DNA from: Halorubellus sp. JP-L1
Lineage (GTDB): Archaea > Halobacteriota > Halobacteria > Halobacteriales > Natrialbaceae
Assembly: GCF_011440375.1 (NCBI RefSeq)
Contig: NZ_JAAOIR010000001.1
Span: 186,001 to 250,000 of the forward strand
DNA length: 64,000 nt
Reading direction: 5' to 3'
The notes beneath the pieces were generated by a model. It worked only from the letters and a program-made list of their open reading frames with translations, searched no databases and was not told the DNA's origin. The position numbers and the translations under genes are program-made. Positions 6,984 through 15,415 of the stretch are shown here, piece by piece (the first letter of the stretch is position 1; every line of letters starts with the position of its first letter).

Positions 6984-8210
6984 ATGCGTCGGTTCGAGCG
7001 GAAGCGGACGATATTCGCCAACAAGGACGCCCTCCGCGAGAGCTATCAGCCTGACCGCATCCAGGAGCGCGACGAAGAGATCGACGCGTACATGGACGCC
7101 CTCCAGCCCGTCATCGACGGCTGGGAGCCCAACAACATCTTCCTCTACGGGAACACCGGCGTCGGGAAGACCGCCGTCACCGAGTACCTCCTCGACCGAC
7201 TCCGCGAGGACGCGAGCGGCTACGACGACATCGACCTCTCCGTCCTCACCCTCAACTGCAAACCGCTCTCCTCGTCGTACCAGGTCGCCGTTGAGCTCGT
7301 GAACGAACTTCGGCCCGACGGCGGCGAGATATCCACGACCGGCTACCCCCAGCAGACGGTGTTCAACAAACTCTACGAGGAGATCGACGACGTCGGCGGC
7401 ACCGTCCTCCTCGTCCTCGACGAGATCGACTCGATCGGCGAGAAGGACGAATTGCTGTACGAGCTCCCGCGAGCGCGCTCGAAGGGCGACCTGGAGGAGG
7501 CGAAGGTCGGCATCATCGGCATCTCGAACGACTTCAAGTTCCGCGATCAGCTCGACCCACGAGTGCAGGACACGCTCTGCGAGCGCGAACTCCAGTTCCC
7601 GCCGTACAACGCCCAGGAGCTCTCGAACATCCTCAGTTCGCGTGCGGAGATCGCGCTCCGCGAGGACGTCTACGACGACGCCGTCGTCCGCCTGTGCGCG
7701 GCACTCGCCGCGAAGGACCGCGGGAGTGCGCGGCAGGCACTGGACCTCCTCCTGCTCGCCGGCGAGCAAGCACAGAACAGCGGCGACGACTTCCTCGAGG
7801 AACGCCACGTCGAGCAGGCCCAGCACGAACTCGAACGCGAACGCGTCGAGGAGGGCATTCGACAGCTCACTCAGCACGGCCACCTCGCGCTGCTCGCCGT
7901 CGTCTCTCTCGCTCGCGCCGGCCGCACGCCCGAGCGCTCGCGGAACATCTACGACCGCTACCTCGACGTCTGCGACGCGATGGGCGTCGACAGTCTCGCG
8001 CAGCGGAGCGTCCACAATCACCTCTCGGACCTCCGGATGCTCGGCATCCTCACCGCTCGCGAGAACCGGTCGGGGAGCCGCGGGAACTTCTACAGTTACG
8101 AACTCGACGTCCCACTCGAGTCCGCGAGCCGCGCACTCGAGGACGAACTCGGAATCGAGGACGGCCTCGAGCAGACCACGCAGGTCGCACTCGGCGACCA
8201 CGGCGCCTGA
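6984..8210 (+). CDS. orc1: Orc1/Cdc6 replication initiator
   Basis: 408 residues. AAA+ ATPase motifs: Walker A GNTGVGKT (residues about 52-59), Walker B TVLLVLDEID and sensor-1 GIISND-type GIIGISND, followed by a C-terminal winged helix (RSVHNHLSDLRMLGILTARENRSG). The protein binds ORB repeats and recruits the MCM helicase. The start at 6984 (MRRFERKRTIFANK) is chosen over an in-frame ATG further upstream because a TTAAATA element (6954-6960) lies about 27 nt before it. The upstream ORB-like cluster suggests that it controls the adjacent origin. Confidence 0.95.
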   Translation: MRRFERKRTIFANKDALRESYQPDRIQERDEEIDAYMDALQPVIDGWEPNNIFLYGNTGVGKTAVTEYLLDRLREDASGYDDIDLSVLTLNCKPLSSSYQVAVELVNELRPDGGEISTTGYPQQTVFNKLYEEIDDVGGTVLLVLDEIDSIGEKDELLYELPRARSKGDLEEAKVGIIGISNDFKFRDQLDPRVQDTLCERELQFPPYNAQELSNILSSRAEIALREDVYDDAVVRLCAALAAKDRGSARQALDLLLLAGEQAQNSGDDFLEERHVEQAQHELERERVEEGIRQLTQHGHLALLAVVSLARAGRTPERSRNIYDRYLDVCDAMGVDSLAQRSVHNHLSDLRMLGILTARENRSGSRGNFYSYELDVPLESASRALEDELGIEDGLEQTTQVALGDHGA

Positions 8211-8290
8211 TCGGCTCCCCCTGATCCGTCGTCCGACGGCCCCGCCCGCCAGGAAAATGTTTACTACGTGACTGCTCGTACCGGCGACCG

Positions 8291-9202
8291 ATGACACAGC
8301 GATTTCTCGTCTTCGGGGACCATCACGGCGACACGGAATCGCTCCGGCGACTCCTCGACGACGTCGAGGGCGAGACGTTCGACTTCGCCGTCCACGTCGG
8401 CGACTTCACGAACGCGGTACGGACGGACCGGCCGACTGCGGCCCAGCAGCTCGAAGCGGTCGAACCGCACCTCGAAGCCATCGCCGAACACGCCCGTCAC
8501 GGCCTCGTGTGGGTGTACGGGAACCGCGATCGCTTCGGTGACTTCGAGTACGATCTGGACGTCGGCACGCGAATTCCGGAGGAGGGCTGCGTCTCGGTCG
8601 GCGGGCAGCGGTTCACGAACTCGATCTCCGCCGTCGAGTCCGACGTGGTACTCGTCACGCACATGGAGCGGTGGCGGCTCGTCGATCACTTCGACGGCCG
8701 CGCGCACTTCTGTGGGAACACCCACCTCGGCCGGCACGTCGACCGACGCCTCAACTCGGCGTTCCTCCAGTACACGAACCCGGAGACGGGCGAACAGCGC
8801 TTCGGCGGGTACTTCGTCGTCGACGTCGACGACGCACCACCGTTCGACGTCGAGATGCGAGAGATCGATCACCTCGACCGGATCGAGTGCGACGAGCACG
8901 ACGAACGCGGCGTCCAGTACCAGGCCGCGTTCGACGGCTGCACGTACTGCGCCGAGCCTCGCATCCTCATGCGGGAGATGGCCGCGTCCGCGTTCTACGG
9001 CATCACCCGTGGAGCGGAAGGGGCTACAGTCGAGGTTGACGCGCTCGTCGACGCAGCAGTCGGCCTCTGGGACGACCCACCGGACGGGTTCCGAACGGAG
9101 TTCCGCGCGTACCTCGAGGAGGTCGAGTCGGACCGGTACGCGCCGCTCGCGCTCGGCGACGACGGCGGCCTCGTGCTCGCTGCGGAGAGCTACGCGTACT
9201 GA
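8291..9202 (+). CDS. Calcineurin-like metallophosphoesterase
   Basis: 303 residues. The N-terminal half has the two-metal phosphoesterase motifs in order: GDHHGD (usually GDxHG), HVGDFTN, GNRDRFG (in place of GNHD), VTHME and GNTHLGRH. The GNHD His is replaced by Arg. The C-terminal third is an uncharacterised extension with CTYCAEPRI. The substrate is unknown. The start is supported by a TTTACTA element at about 8260-8266. It follows orc1 in the same direction with 80 nt between them, but its own promoter suggests separate transcription. Confidence 0.8.
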   Translation: MTQRFLVFGDHHGDTESLRRLLDDVEGETFDFAVHVGDFTNAVRTDRPTAAQQLEAVEPHLEAIAEHARHGLVWVYGNRDRFGDFEYDLDVGTRIPEEGCVSVGGQRFTNSISAVESDVVLVTHMERWRLVDHFDGRAHFCGNTHLGRHVDRRLNSAFLQYTNPETGEQRFGGYFVVDVDDAPPFDVEMREIDHLDRIECDEHDERGVQYQAAFDGCTYCAEPRILMREMAASAFYGITRGAEGATVEVDALVDAAVGLWDDPPDGFRTEFRAYLEEVESDRYAPLALGDDGGLVLAAESYAY

Positions 9203-9370
9203 CGGGCTCCAACGGGACTCGCCGTCGGGCGATCCGGCAGCGACGCACCCACCACTCTTTCACGTGAACGGCTCGTCGGCTCCGGAGGCTGACGGACCGT
9301 CCCGCGAGGATCTCTCACAGACCCAGATCGTGGCGACCGAAAGAAGACGACCGACCGCCATTGCGTTCGC

Positions 9371-10114
9371 TCAGAGGTCCATGCCGCCGTTGACGTCGAT
9401 GACCTCGCCCGTGATGTAGCTCGACTGTTCCGTCGCGAGGAAGCGGACCGTGCACGCGATGTCCTCGATCTCGGCGAAGCGCTCCAGCGGTATCTGGGCG
9501 ACGATGCGCTCCTGCACGTCCTCGGGGACCTCCGCGAGCATGTCGGTGCGCGTGAACCCGGGGGCGACGCAGTTCGCCGTCGACCCGCCCGAGGCGAGCT
9601 CGATGGCGATGGTACGCGTGAACCCGAACACGCCGGCTTTCGCGGCGGCGTAGTTCGCCTGCCCGAAGTTCCCCTGCTTCCCGACGATGCTCGAGATGTT
9701 GATGAGTCGTCCCTCGTCGGCGTTCCAGATGTCGTCGTAGAACGTCTGCGTGCAGTTGAACAGTCCGCCGAGATTCACGTCCATCACCTGGTCCCACTCC
9801 TCGCGCGTCATGTTCACGAATCGCGTGTCCTGCGTGATGCCGGCGTTGTTCACGAGGACGTCGACCGACCCGAACTCGTCGTGCGCGAGCTCGCGCATCG
9901 CCTCCACCTCGTCGCGGTCGCAGACGTCAGCCTTCGCCGTCACGGCGTTCCCGCCCTTCTCGCGGATGGCGTTCGCGGTCTCCTCGGCCGCCTGGTCGGA
10001 CGACCGGTAGTTCACGACGACGTTCGCCCCTCGCTCCCCGAGGTGCTCGGCGATGCCGCGTCCGATGCCACGCCCCGAACCCGTGATGACACAGGTGCGT
10101 CCTTCCATAGACAT
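9371..10114 (-). CDS. phaB: Acetoacetyl-CoA reductase (SDR family), PhaB
   Basis: 247 residues, a classical short-chain dehydrogenase. Cofactor loop TGSGRGIGRG (residues 11-20), NNAG (about 90), catalytic Ser in ISSIVGKQGN, and YAAAK with the catalytic Tyr and Lys. It ends INVNGGMDL-like (IDVNGGMDL). Next to phaEC it most likely reduces acetoacetyl-CoA to (R)-3-hydroxyacyl-CoA for PHA. A fatty-acid-type FabG role is the alternative. A TATA-like CCATTAAGATG lies at about 10173-10183, leaving a leader of roughly 35 nt. It is transcribed separately from phaC. Confidence 0.88.
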   Translation of the reverse strand: MSMEGRTCVITGSGRGIGRGIAEHLGERGANVVVNYRSSDQAAEETANAIREKGGNAVTAKADVCDRDEVEAMRELAHDEFGSVDVLVNNAGITQDTRFVNMTREEWDQVMDVNLGGLFNCTQTFYDDIWNADEGRLINISSIVGKQGNFGQANYAAAKAGVFGFTRTIAIELASGGSTANCVAPGFTRTDMLAEVPEDVQERIVAQIPLERFAEIEDIACTVRFLATEQSSYITGEVIDVNGGMDL

Positions 10115-10283
10115 GCGTTGAGATGCGAGTCACCGATGGTGACCCGCGGGTACGTGAACAATCGCCCAACAGCATCTTAATGGTTCGCCCGAGCGCGTGA
10201 GAAGAACCGTGACTCCGGCCGCGTCGCCCCCGTAGTCGACGGCGCCGTCACCTGACGGTGACGTCGACGGCGTCGAGGTCCGA

Positions 10284-11684
10284 TTACTCGTCGTGGTACG
10301 CGCTGGCCTGATCGATCCAGTCCTCGACGCGCGACACCGGGAGGTCGGCTTCGGCGGCGACCGTCGCCGCGTCCGCGTTCGCGAGTTCGAGGACGGTCTC
10401 GTAGCCGGCGTCGGCGAGGTCGTCCGCGTACGCCTGTCCGATGCCGCTGAGATCCGTCAGTGACGGGGCTTCGGTGCCTTCGACCTCGATCTCGACGCCG
10501 TCCTCCGTCGCCTGGGCGTCCGCGTCCGTCGCGTCCTCGGCGACGGCCGCGTCCGCGTCCGTCTCCGCGTCGGCATGCTCTGCGGCCGACTCGGCCTCGT
10601 CGGGCATCCGCATCTCGAACCACTCGCAGACGTCCGGCCACAGTTCGGCGTGACTCTTCGAGGAGACGCTCATCCCGATGTGCCCCGTGGGGAACTCGAG
10701 GATCGTCTTGTCGTCGCTCGGGATGGCGTCGTTGAACGGCTTCGACGCCTCCGGCGGGATGAGGTGGTCGTACTCCGCGACGATCTGGAGCACGGGCATG
10801 TCGATGTTCTCGATGTCGACGTGCTCGCCACCGAGGTGGAGTTCGTTCTCCATCAGCTTGTTCCCCTGGTAGATGTCCGTGATGAACTCGTTGAACGTGG
10901 TGCCGGCGACGTCGATGCCGTCGCCGAGCCACTCCTCCATGCGTGCGAAGTTCTCGACGAAGTCCTCGTTCTCGACGTTCTCGTAGAGGTTCACGTACTT
11001 CGTCACGTAGTTCTGGACGGGGTCCATGAGCGCGAACCCGACGTCCAGGAACTCCGCGGGAACGTTGTGGAACGTGTCCGTGACCGCCTCCGGGTCGAAG
11101 TACTCGTCGTCGCCCCAGAGTTCGAGGACGCCGCTGTCGCCCGTGAAGCACAGGCCCGCGGCCATGAGCGCGAGCGTCCGGACCTTCTCCGGGTGGAGCG
11201 CGGCGTACATCGTCGACATCGTCCCGCCCATGCAGTAGCCGAGGACGTTGATGCTGTCCTGCCCGGAGCGCTCGCGGACTTCGTCGACGCAGTTCTCCAT
11301 GTACCGGTTGACGTAGTCGTCGAGCGTCAGCGACCGGTCGAGCGTCGACGGCTCGTCCCAGTCGATCATGTACACGTCGAACCCGTTGTCGAGCAGCGTC
11401 CGGATCACGGAGCGCTCGGGCTGGAGGTCGAGGATGTACGGGCGGTTGATGAGCGCGTACACGACGAGGATCGGAACGTCGTGCTGCTCTTCGGTGCGGG
11501 ACTCGTAGTGCAGGAGCCTGAGCTTGTTCTCCTCGTAGACGACCTCGCTCGGCGTCTCGCCGACCTCGACGTCCTGGAACGTCTCCGCGCGATCGGGTGC
11601 GGTCGTCGTCTTCTCGATGAGGTCGGCCGCGTTCTCCCAGGCCCGCCGCTGGGCCTCCATCGTGGCTGCGAATGGGTTCTGCAC
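10284..11684 (-). CDS. phaC: Class III PHA synthase subunit PhaC with C-terminal HhH-like tail
   Basis: 466 residues. It polymerises (R)-3-hydroxyacyl-CoA on the granule surface together with PhaE. The catalytic triad is visible: Cys151 in GYCMGG, Asp306 in AEYDHLIPP and His335 in PTGHIGM. Residues about 362-405 are an acidic Ala/Asp/Glu linker. Residues about 408-462 ([20 protein letters not shown], then VSRVEDWID) resemble a helix-hairpin-helix/DUF4332-like unit. The start is the GTG at 11684: it follows the phaE stop by one base and has a GGAGGAG sequence 4 nt upstream, giving [19 protein letters not shown]. Translation is probably coupled to phaE. Confidence 0.95.
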   Translation of the reverse strand: MQNPFAATMEAQRRAWENAADLIEKTTTAPDRAETFQDVEVGETPSEVVYEENKLRLLHYESRTEEQHDVPILVVYALINRPYILDLQPERSVIRTLLDNGFDVYMIDWDEPSTLDRSLTLDDYVNRYMENCVDEVRERSGQDSINVLGYCMGGTMSTMYAALHPEKVRTLALMAAGLCFTGDSGVLELWGDDEYFDPEAVTDTFHNVPAEFLDVGFALMDPVQNYVTKYVNLYENVENEDFVENFARMEEWLGDGIDVAGTTFNEFITDIYQGNKLMENELHLGGEHVDIENIDMPVLQIVAEYDHLIPPEASKPFNDAIPSDDKTILEFPTGHIGMSVSSKSHAELWPDVCEWFEMRMPDEAESAAEHADAETDADAAVAEDATDADAQATEDGVEIEVEGTEAPSLTDLSGIGQAYADDLADAGYETVLELANADAATVAAEADLPVSRVEDWIDQASAYHDE

Positions 11685-11685
11685 G

Positions 11686-12231
11686 TTACTCCTCCAGCTG
11701 TTCGAGGACGCGGTCGAGCTTCTGCTCGACGGCGTGCTGGCGGCGCTCCAGTTCCACGAGTCGGTCGCCGATCTCAGTGACGTGCTCGTCGGTCGCAAAC
11801 CCGAGCTGCTGGAGGGTGTCCTCGGCCATCTGGTCGGCCTGCTGCTGGGCCTCCATCATCTGCTGGACGGTCGACCCCGTCCACGCGGCGAACGCGGTCG
11901 TCTCCATGACGTCCTTGAACGCGGAGTTCGCGGTGTTCAGCCAGATGTCGCGGAACTCGCTCGGGTCGACCTCTTCGCCCTCCATCGAGTCGTCGACGCG
12001 CTCGACCATCTGGTCGGCGGCGTCCATCCACGCCTGGTACGCGTTCTTGTAGCCCTCGAGGCCCTCCTCCATCTCGGGCTGACGCATGCTCGTGGACTCC
12101 ACGGCCTCGCTCCACTGCTCGACGAACGACGCCTGTGCTTCCATGTTCTGCTCCATCGCGTCCATGAACTGCTCGTTCATGTCGGCGACGAAGTCGTTCC
12201 AATCCGTCGGGACCGTCTGTTGGTTTGGCAT
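11686..12231 (-). CDS. phaE: PHA synthase subunit PhaE (archaeal type)
   Basis: 181 residues starting [19 protein letters not shown], close to the size of known haloarchaeal PhaE. It is helical, rich in Gln/Met/Glu, and ends in a coiled coil ([20 protein letters not shown]). It lacks an active site and is needed as the partner of PhaC. The TATA-like TTTTGAATAC lies about 27 nt upstream of the start, so phaEC can be transcribed apart from phaRP. The stop is one base before the phaC start. Confidence 0.93.
   Translation of the reverse strand: MPNQQTVPTDWNDFVADMNEQFMDAMEQNMEAQASFVEQWSEAVESTSMRQPEMEEGLEGYKNAYQAWMDAADQMVERVDDSMEGEEVDPSEFRDIWLNTANSAFKDVMETTAFAAWTGSTVQQMMEAQQQADQMAEDTLQQLGFATDEHVTEIGDRLVELERRQHAVEQKLDRVLEQLEE
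11689..11695 (-). promoter_or_regulatory. Shine-Dalgarno of phaC inside the phaE 3' end
   Basis: GGAGGAG on the minus strand, overlapping the last phaE codons and 4 nt before the GTG at 11684. It supports the GTG over the later ATG codon. Confidence 0.7.
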
Positions 12232-12251
12232 AGTAAGTACTGCGGGTGGTG

Positions 12252-12263
12252 TATTCAAAACGA
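12252..12263 (-). promoter_or_regulatory. Internal promoter of phaEC
   Basis: TTTTGAATAC on the minus strand in the 43-nt gap between phaP and phaE, about 27 nt before the phaE ATG. Confidence 0.6.
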
Positions 12264-12274
12264 TTGGGTCGACG

Positions 12275-12739
12275 TCAGGCCGAGACGGACTCGGTGGCGT
12301 CCTCGACGTCCGCCTCGACGCGCTCGTGCGTGTCGAGGAAGGAGTCGAACGAGGAGTCGACGGCGTCGACGTACGCGTCCGCGAACTCGTCGTACGCGTT
12401 CGCACCGTCGTGCATCGCGTCCTGCATGGCCTCGAAGGCCTCCGTCTGGGTCTCGGTGAGCTGGTCGAAACCGTCGTCGACCTGCTGCTCGAACTCGGAG
12501 AGGTCGGCGCTCTCCTCGGGGAGCACGGACGCGACGGCGTCGAAGTAGGCGTGGACGGCCTGCTTCGAGACGTCGTTGTTCTGCTCGGCGAGGGTCTCGA
12601 CGTTCTCGAGGGCGTCGACGAACTGGTGGACGGCGTCCTTCTGGACGTCGACGGCTTCGTGGGTCATCTCCTGGGTCTGCTCGATCATCTGGCGCTGCAT
12701 CTCGAAGACTGCGGTCATGGGGTTGGTGGTGTCACTCAT
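12275..12739 (-). CDS. phaP: Phasin PhaP, PHA granule surface protein
   Basis: 154 residues starting MSDTTNPMTAVFEMQRQMIE. It is almost entirely amphipathic helix with no Cys and many Gln, Glu, Asp and Val residues, as expected for a granule-coating phasin. Its start overlaps the phaR stop by 8 nt, so phaR and phaP form a two-gene unit. The phaR-phaP-phaE-phaC order is the one known from Haloferax mediterranei, which supports the name more than the sequence alone does. Confidence 0.88.
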   Translation of the reverse strand: MSDTTNPMTAVFEMQRQMIEQTQEMTHEAVDVQKDAVHQFVDALENVETLAEQNNDVSKQAVHAYFDAVASVLPEESADLSEFEQQVDDGFDQLTETQTEAFEAMQDAMHDGANAYDEFADAYVDAVDSSFDSFLDTHERVEADVEDATESVSA

Positions 12740-13058
12740 TGGAATCACTGTCGTTTCGCTTGACTGGGATGACGATCGTCTGGACGATGTCGCCCTCGCC
12801 GATGTCGAGCGCCTCGCGCTCGGCGTCGGGGATGCTGATGCGTCCGCCGGACTGGACGCGGGTCTTGAACATCGCCGATCCCATCGTCAGCCCCCGCAGG
12901 TCCGTCATCGCGTCGGACCCGCCCGAGGAGGCCTGGAGGACCTGCTGGAACAGTTCCTGCTGGGTGCTCATCGCGGATTCGCCTGCTTCCTGCATCTGCT
13001 CCTGGAACTGCCGCATCATCGCGGGCGACCAGGGCATCTTCGGCGCATCGTCCGTCAT
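12732..13058 (-). CDS. phaR: AbrB-type PHA regulator PhaR
   Basis: 108 residues. The N-terminal half is helical (PWSPAMMRQFQEQMQEAGES), probably granule- or PHA-interacting. The C-terminal half is an AbrB/SpoVT swapped-hairpin DNA-binding domain (TRVQSGGRISIPDAEREALD then IGEGDIVQTIVIPV). In H. mediterranei the equivalent protein represses the phaRP promoter and binds granules. The ATG at 13058 is preferred over upstream TTG/GTG codons because CTTATGA (about 13084-13092, minus strand) is 30 nt before it. Confidence 0.88.
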   Translation of the reverse strand: MTDDAPKMPWSPAMMRQFQEQMQEAGESAMSTQQELFQQVLQASSGGSDAMTDLRGLTMGSAMFKTRVQSGGRISIPDAEREALDIGEGDIVQTIVIPVKRNDSDSNE

Positions 13059-13276
13059 CACCAATCAGTACGACCCCACTCGTCATAAGCGTTCCGCTGA
13101 ATGGTTCTCGATGGTCCTCGCTACCATCGAAGTCCGATACGCGGGGCGGATTCCGCTCTCGTCTCCCAGAACGACGACCTCTCGACCGTGGTATTACCCG
13201 GTTCTGGGGCGCGAATTCGGCGGTCTATACAGTAAGCCAAAGGAGACTTAACGCCGACCGTCGTATCGTCGGTAGA

Positions 13277-13933
13277 ATGAGCGAACGACACAGCGACGTT
13301 TCGACGCCGTTGACCGCGATGGCGTCTGCCTGGACGAACTTCGCGGAGAGTGCGGTGAAAGGAGCAACGGCGGCGAACCGAGCGGCGTTCTCGGCGTTCA
13401 CCGTCGACGGGTACGCGGACGCCTACGACGACGACGCGAGCGAAGTCGAGGAGGTCCGCGATGCGTCCATCCCCTCGCTCGCGTACGAGGAACTCGACTG
13501 GACGTTCGAACGGACCGTCGACGCGGCGGCCGACATCACGGTCGGCGATACGGTGAGCTTCGAGAAGGAGATCGACGAAGACGACGTTCGAGCGTTCGCA
13601 CGCGCGAGCGGCGACACGAACCGCCTGCACCTCGACGACGAGTTCGCGGCCGAGACGCGCTTCGGCGGCCGGATCGCACACGGCACGCTCGTCTCGGGAC
13701 TCATCAGCGCGGCGCTCGCGCGGCTCCCCGGTCTGACGATCTACCTCGGGCAGGACCTCGAGTTCCAGGGGCCGGTCCAGATCGGCGACCGCGTCAGCGC
13801 GACCGTCGAGGTCCTCGAGGACCTCGGGAACCGCCAGTATCGACTCTCGACTGTCGTCCACGACGAGTCCTCGGACGAGCCCGTCGTTGACGGCGAGGCC
13901 GTCGTCCTCATCGACGAACTCCCCGACGAGTGA
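13277..13933 (+). CDS. phaJ: MaoC-type (R)-specific enoyl-CoA hydratase, PhaJ-like
   Basis: 218 residues. An N-terminal extension of about 85 residues with a phasin-like helix (AWTNFAESAVKGATAANRAA) precedes the hot-dog fold. The hydratase signature is FARASGDTNRLHLDDEFA, then TRFGGRIAHGTLVSGLIS, with the catalytic Asp and His. It would turn beta-oxidation enoyl-CoA into (R)-3-hydroxyacyl-CoA for PhaEC. It is divergent from phaR across about 220 nt, and an ACTTAAC element lies about 28 nt before the start. The helical extension could dock it on granules (inference). Confidence 0.88.
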   Translation: MSERHSDVSTPLTAMASAWTNFAESAVKGATAANRAAFSAFTVDGYADAYDDDASEVEEVRDASIPSLAYEELDWTFERTVDAAADITVGDTVSFEKEIDEDDVRAFARASGDTNRLHLDDEFAAETRFGGRIAHGTLVSGLISAALARLPGLTIYLGQDLEFQGPVQIGDRVSATVEVLEDLGNRQYRLSTVVHDESSDEPVVDGEAVVLIDELPDE

Positions 13934-14002
13934 GTCGCTGTCCGAGGCGTCGTTCGACCCGATAGCGGCGGTAGGCGTACCGCATCCACCGGATTGGATC
14001 CG

Positions 14003-14020
14003 TTTTAGGCGGGCCGAAAG
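14003..14020 (+). promoter_or_regulatory. Metal-regulator box, upstream copy (imperfect)
   Basis: TTTTAGGCGGGCCGAAAG: arms TTTAGG and CCGAAA, one mismatch from a perfect palindrome, 30 nt upstream of the next copy. Confidence 0.55.
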
Positions 14021-14032
14021 AAATGGACACGC

Positions 14033-14050
14033 TTTTAGGCATACCTAAAC
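14033..14050 (+). promoter_or_regulatory. Metal-regulator box at the RGP promoter (perfect)
   Basis: TTTTAGGCATACCTAAAC: arms TTTAGG and CCTAAA around a 4-nt spacer, centred about 25 nt before the ATG at 14067, on top of the expected TATA site. A bound repressor would block the promoter. The form resembles DtxR/MntR-family boxes. Confidence 0.75.
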
Positions 14051-14066
14051 ACCGTTCTGGCAACGG

Positions 14067-15236
14067 ATGACTGAACCCGACGTCTGCGTCGTCGTGCCGA
14101 CGATACGCGAGTGGGACTGCGTCGAGGACTACGTCGCGAACGCCCGCGACCACGGCTTCGACACCGACCGCCTGGAGTTCGTCCTCGTCACCGAGGACTT
14201 CTGTCCGACCGACGAGATGCGCGACATGCTCTCCGACCTCGACGTCGAGGGCGAGGTGTTCGACGAAAACGGGCGCGAGGAGTGGTACGAAGAACACGGG
14301 ATCGGCGAGTACGAGCACCTCGTGCCCGCGGCGAGTCACGCACAGACCTCCTTCGGCCTCCTGTACCTCTGGGCCCAGGACCACCCCTACTGCGTGTTCG
14401 TCGACGACGACACCCGGCCGCACGACGACGTGGACTTCTTCGGTACGCACATGGCGAACCTCGCCTACGAGGGCGAGCTGACCGAGGTGGCCTCGGACGA
14501 GCAGTGGGTGAACGTCCTCTACCAGAACTTCGACGAGCACGACCTCTACCCGCGGGGCTACCCGTACTCTGCGATGGACGAGGAGCGCGAGGTCGGTACG
14601 ACCACGGTCTCCGAGGTCGTCGCGTCCCAGGGCCTCTGGACGAACGTCCCCGACCTCGACGCGGTCCGAATCCTGATGGACGGCGACCTCCAGGGGCAGG
14701 CCCAGACCCGCACGAGCGTCGAAGACTTCGGCGAGGACTTCGTCGCGGCGCGCGGCAACTACCTCACGGTCTGCTCGATGAACCTCGCGTTCCGCCGCGA
14801 GATCGTGCCCGCGTTCTACCAGTGTCCGATGGACGACAACGCGTGGGACGTCGGCCGGTTCGACGACATCTGGAGCGGGCTGTTCCTCAAGCGCGCGTGC
14901 GACGTCCTCGGGAAGCGCATCTACAACGGCGATCCGCTCTGTCACCACGACAAGGCCCCGCGCTCGACGTTCGGCGACCTCGCGAACGAGGTGCCGGGGC
15001 TCGAACTGAACGAGCACGTCTGGGAGGTCGTCGACGACGCCGGCGCGAACGCCGACTCCTACGCCGCGGTGATGGACGCGATGGCGACCGCACTCGCCGA
15101 CGGCGACTTCGGGGACTGGGAGAACGGTGCGTTCCTGAACCACGTCGGCGAGTACATGCAAGACTGGCTGGACGCCCTCGACGCGCTCGACGGGCTGTCG
15201 TCGCGCGAGCGCGCGCCAGCGGTCGCGGACGACTGA
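14067..15236 (+). CDS. RGP/GT75-like protein (UDP-sugar mutase or glycosyltransferase)
   Basis: 389 residues. It matches the reversibly glycosylated polypeptide family, annotated in archaea as alpha-1,4-glucan-protein synthase. In plants the family acts as UDP-arabinopyranose mutase. Landmarks are VVVPTIREWDCVEDYV, the nucleotide-sugar/metal motif YCVFVDDDTRPHDDVDFFG, LYPRGYPYS, and FDDIWSGLFLKRACDVLGKR followed by HHDKAPRST. The archaeal activity and substrate are not established. Two TTTAGG-type boxes overlap its promoter, shared with the iron-type ABC importer that follows, so it probably responds to the same metal signal. Confidence 0.8.
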   Translation: MTEPDVCVVVPTIREWDCVEDYVANARDHGFDTDRLEFVLVTEDFCPTDEMRDMLSDLDVEGEVFDENGREEWYEEHGIGEYEHLVPAASHAQTSFGLLYLWAQDHPYCVFVDDDTRPHDDVDFFGTHMANLAYEGELTEVASDEQWVNVLYQNFDEHDLYPRGYPYSAMDEEREVGTTTVSEVVASQGLWTNVPDLDAVRILMDGDLQGQAQTRTSVEDFGEDFVAARGNYLTVCSMNLAFRREIVPAFYQCPMDDNAWDVGRFDDIWSGLFLKRACDVLGKRIYNGDPLCHHDKAPRSTFGDLANEVPGLELNEHVWEVVDDAGANADSYAAVMDAMATALADGDFGDWENGAFLNHVGEYMQDWLDALDALDGLSSRERAPAVADD

Positions 15237-15382
15237 CGGACGGAGAACGCGTCGCCGGCCGGCGTGGACGCGACGGCCGACGCGGCCAACGACGGTGACG
15301 CCGCCGCGGCCGCGGTCACCGGTAGCGTCTCGTGTCGCTGTCTCGGCACGCAATCGAGTGCCTGCACGGCTCCGAATCGGCA

Positions 15383-15409
15383 ACTATTTACGTTTTAGGG
15401 CAGCCTAAA
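15383..15409 (+). promoter_or_regulatory. Promoter and metal-regulator box of the ABC importer
   Basis: ACTATTTACG (15383-15392) is the TATA element, about 28 nt before the ATG at 15416. Immediately downstream is TTTAGGGCAGCCTAAA (15394-15409), a perfect 6-nt inverted repeat with a 4-nt spacer, like the copy at 14033. Confidence 0.78.
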
Positions 15410-15415
15410 TCCAGT

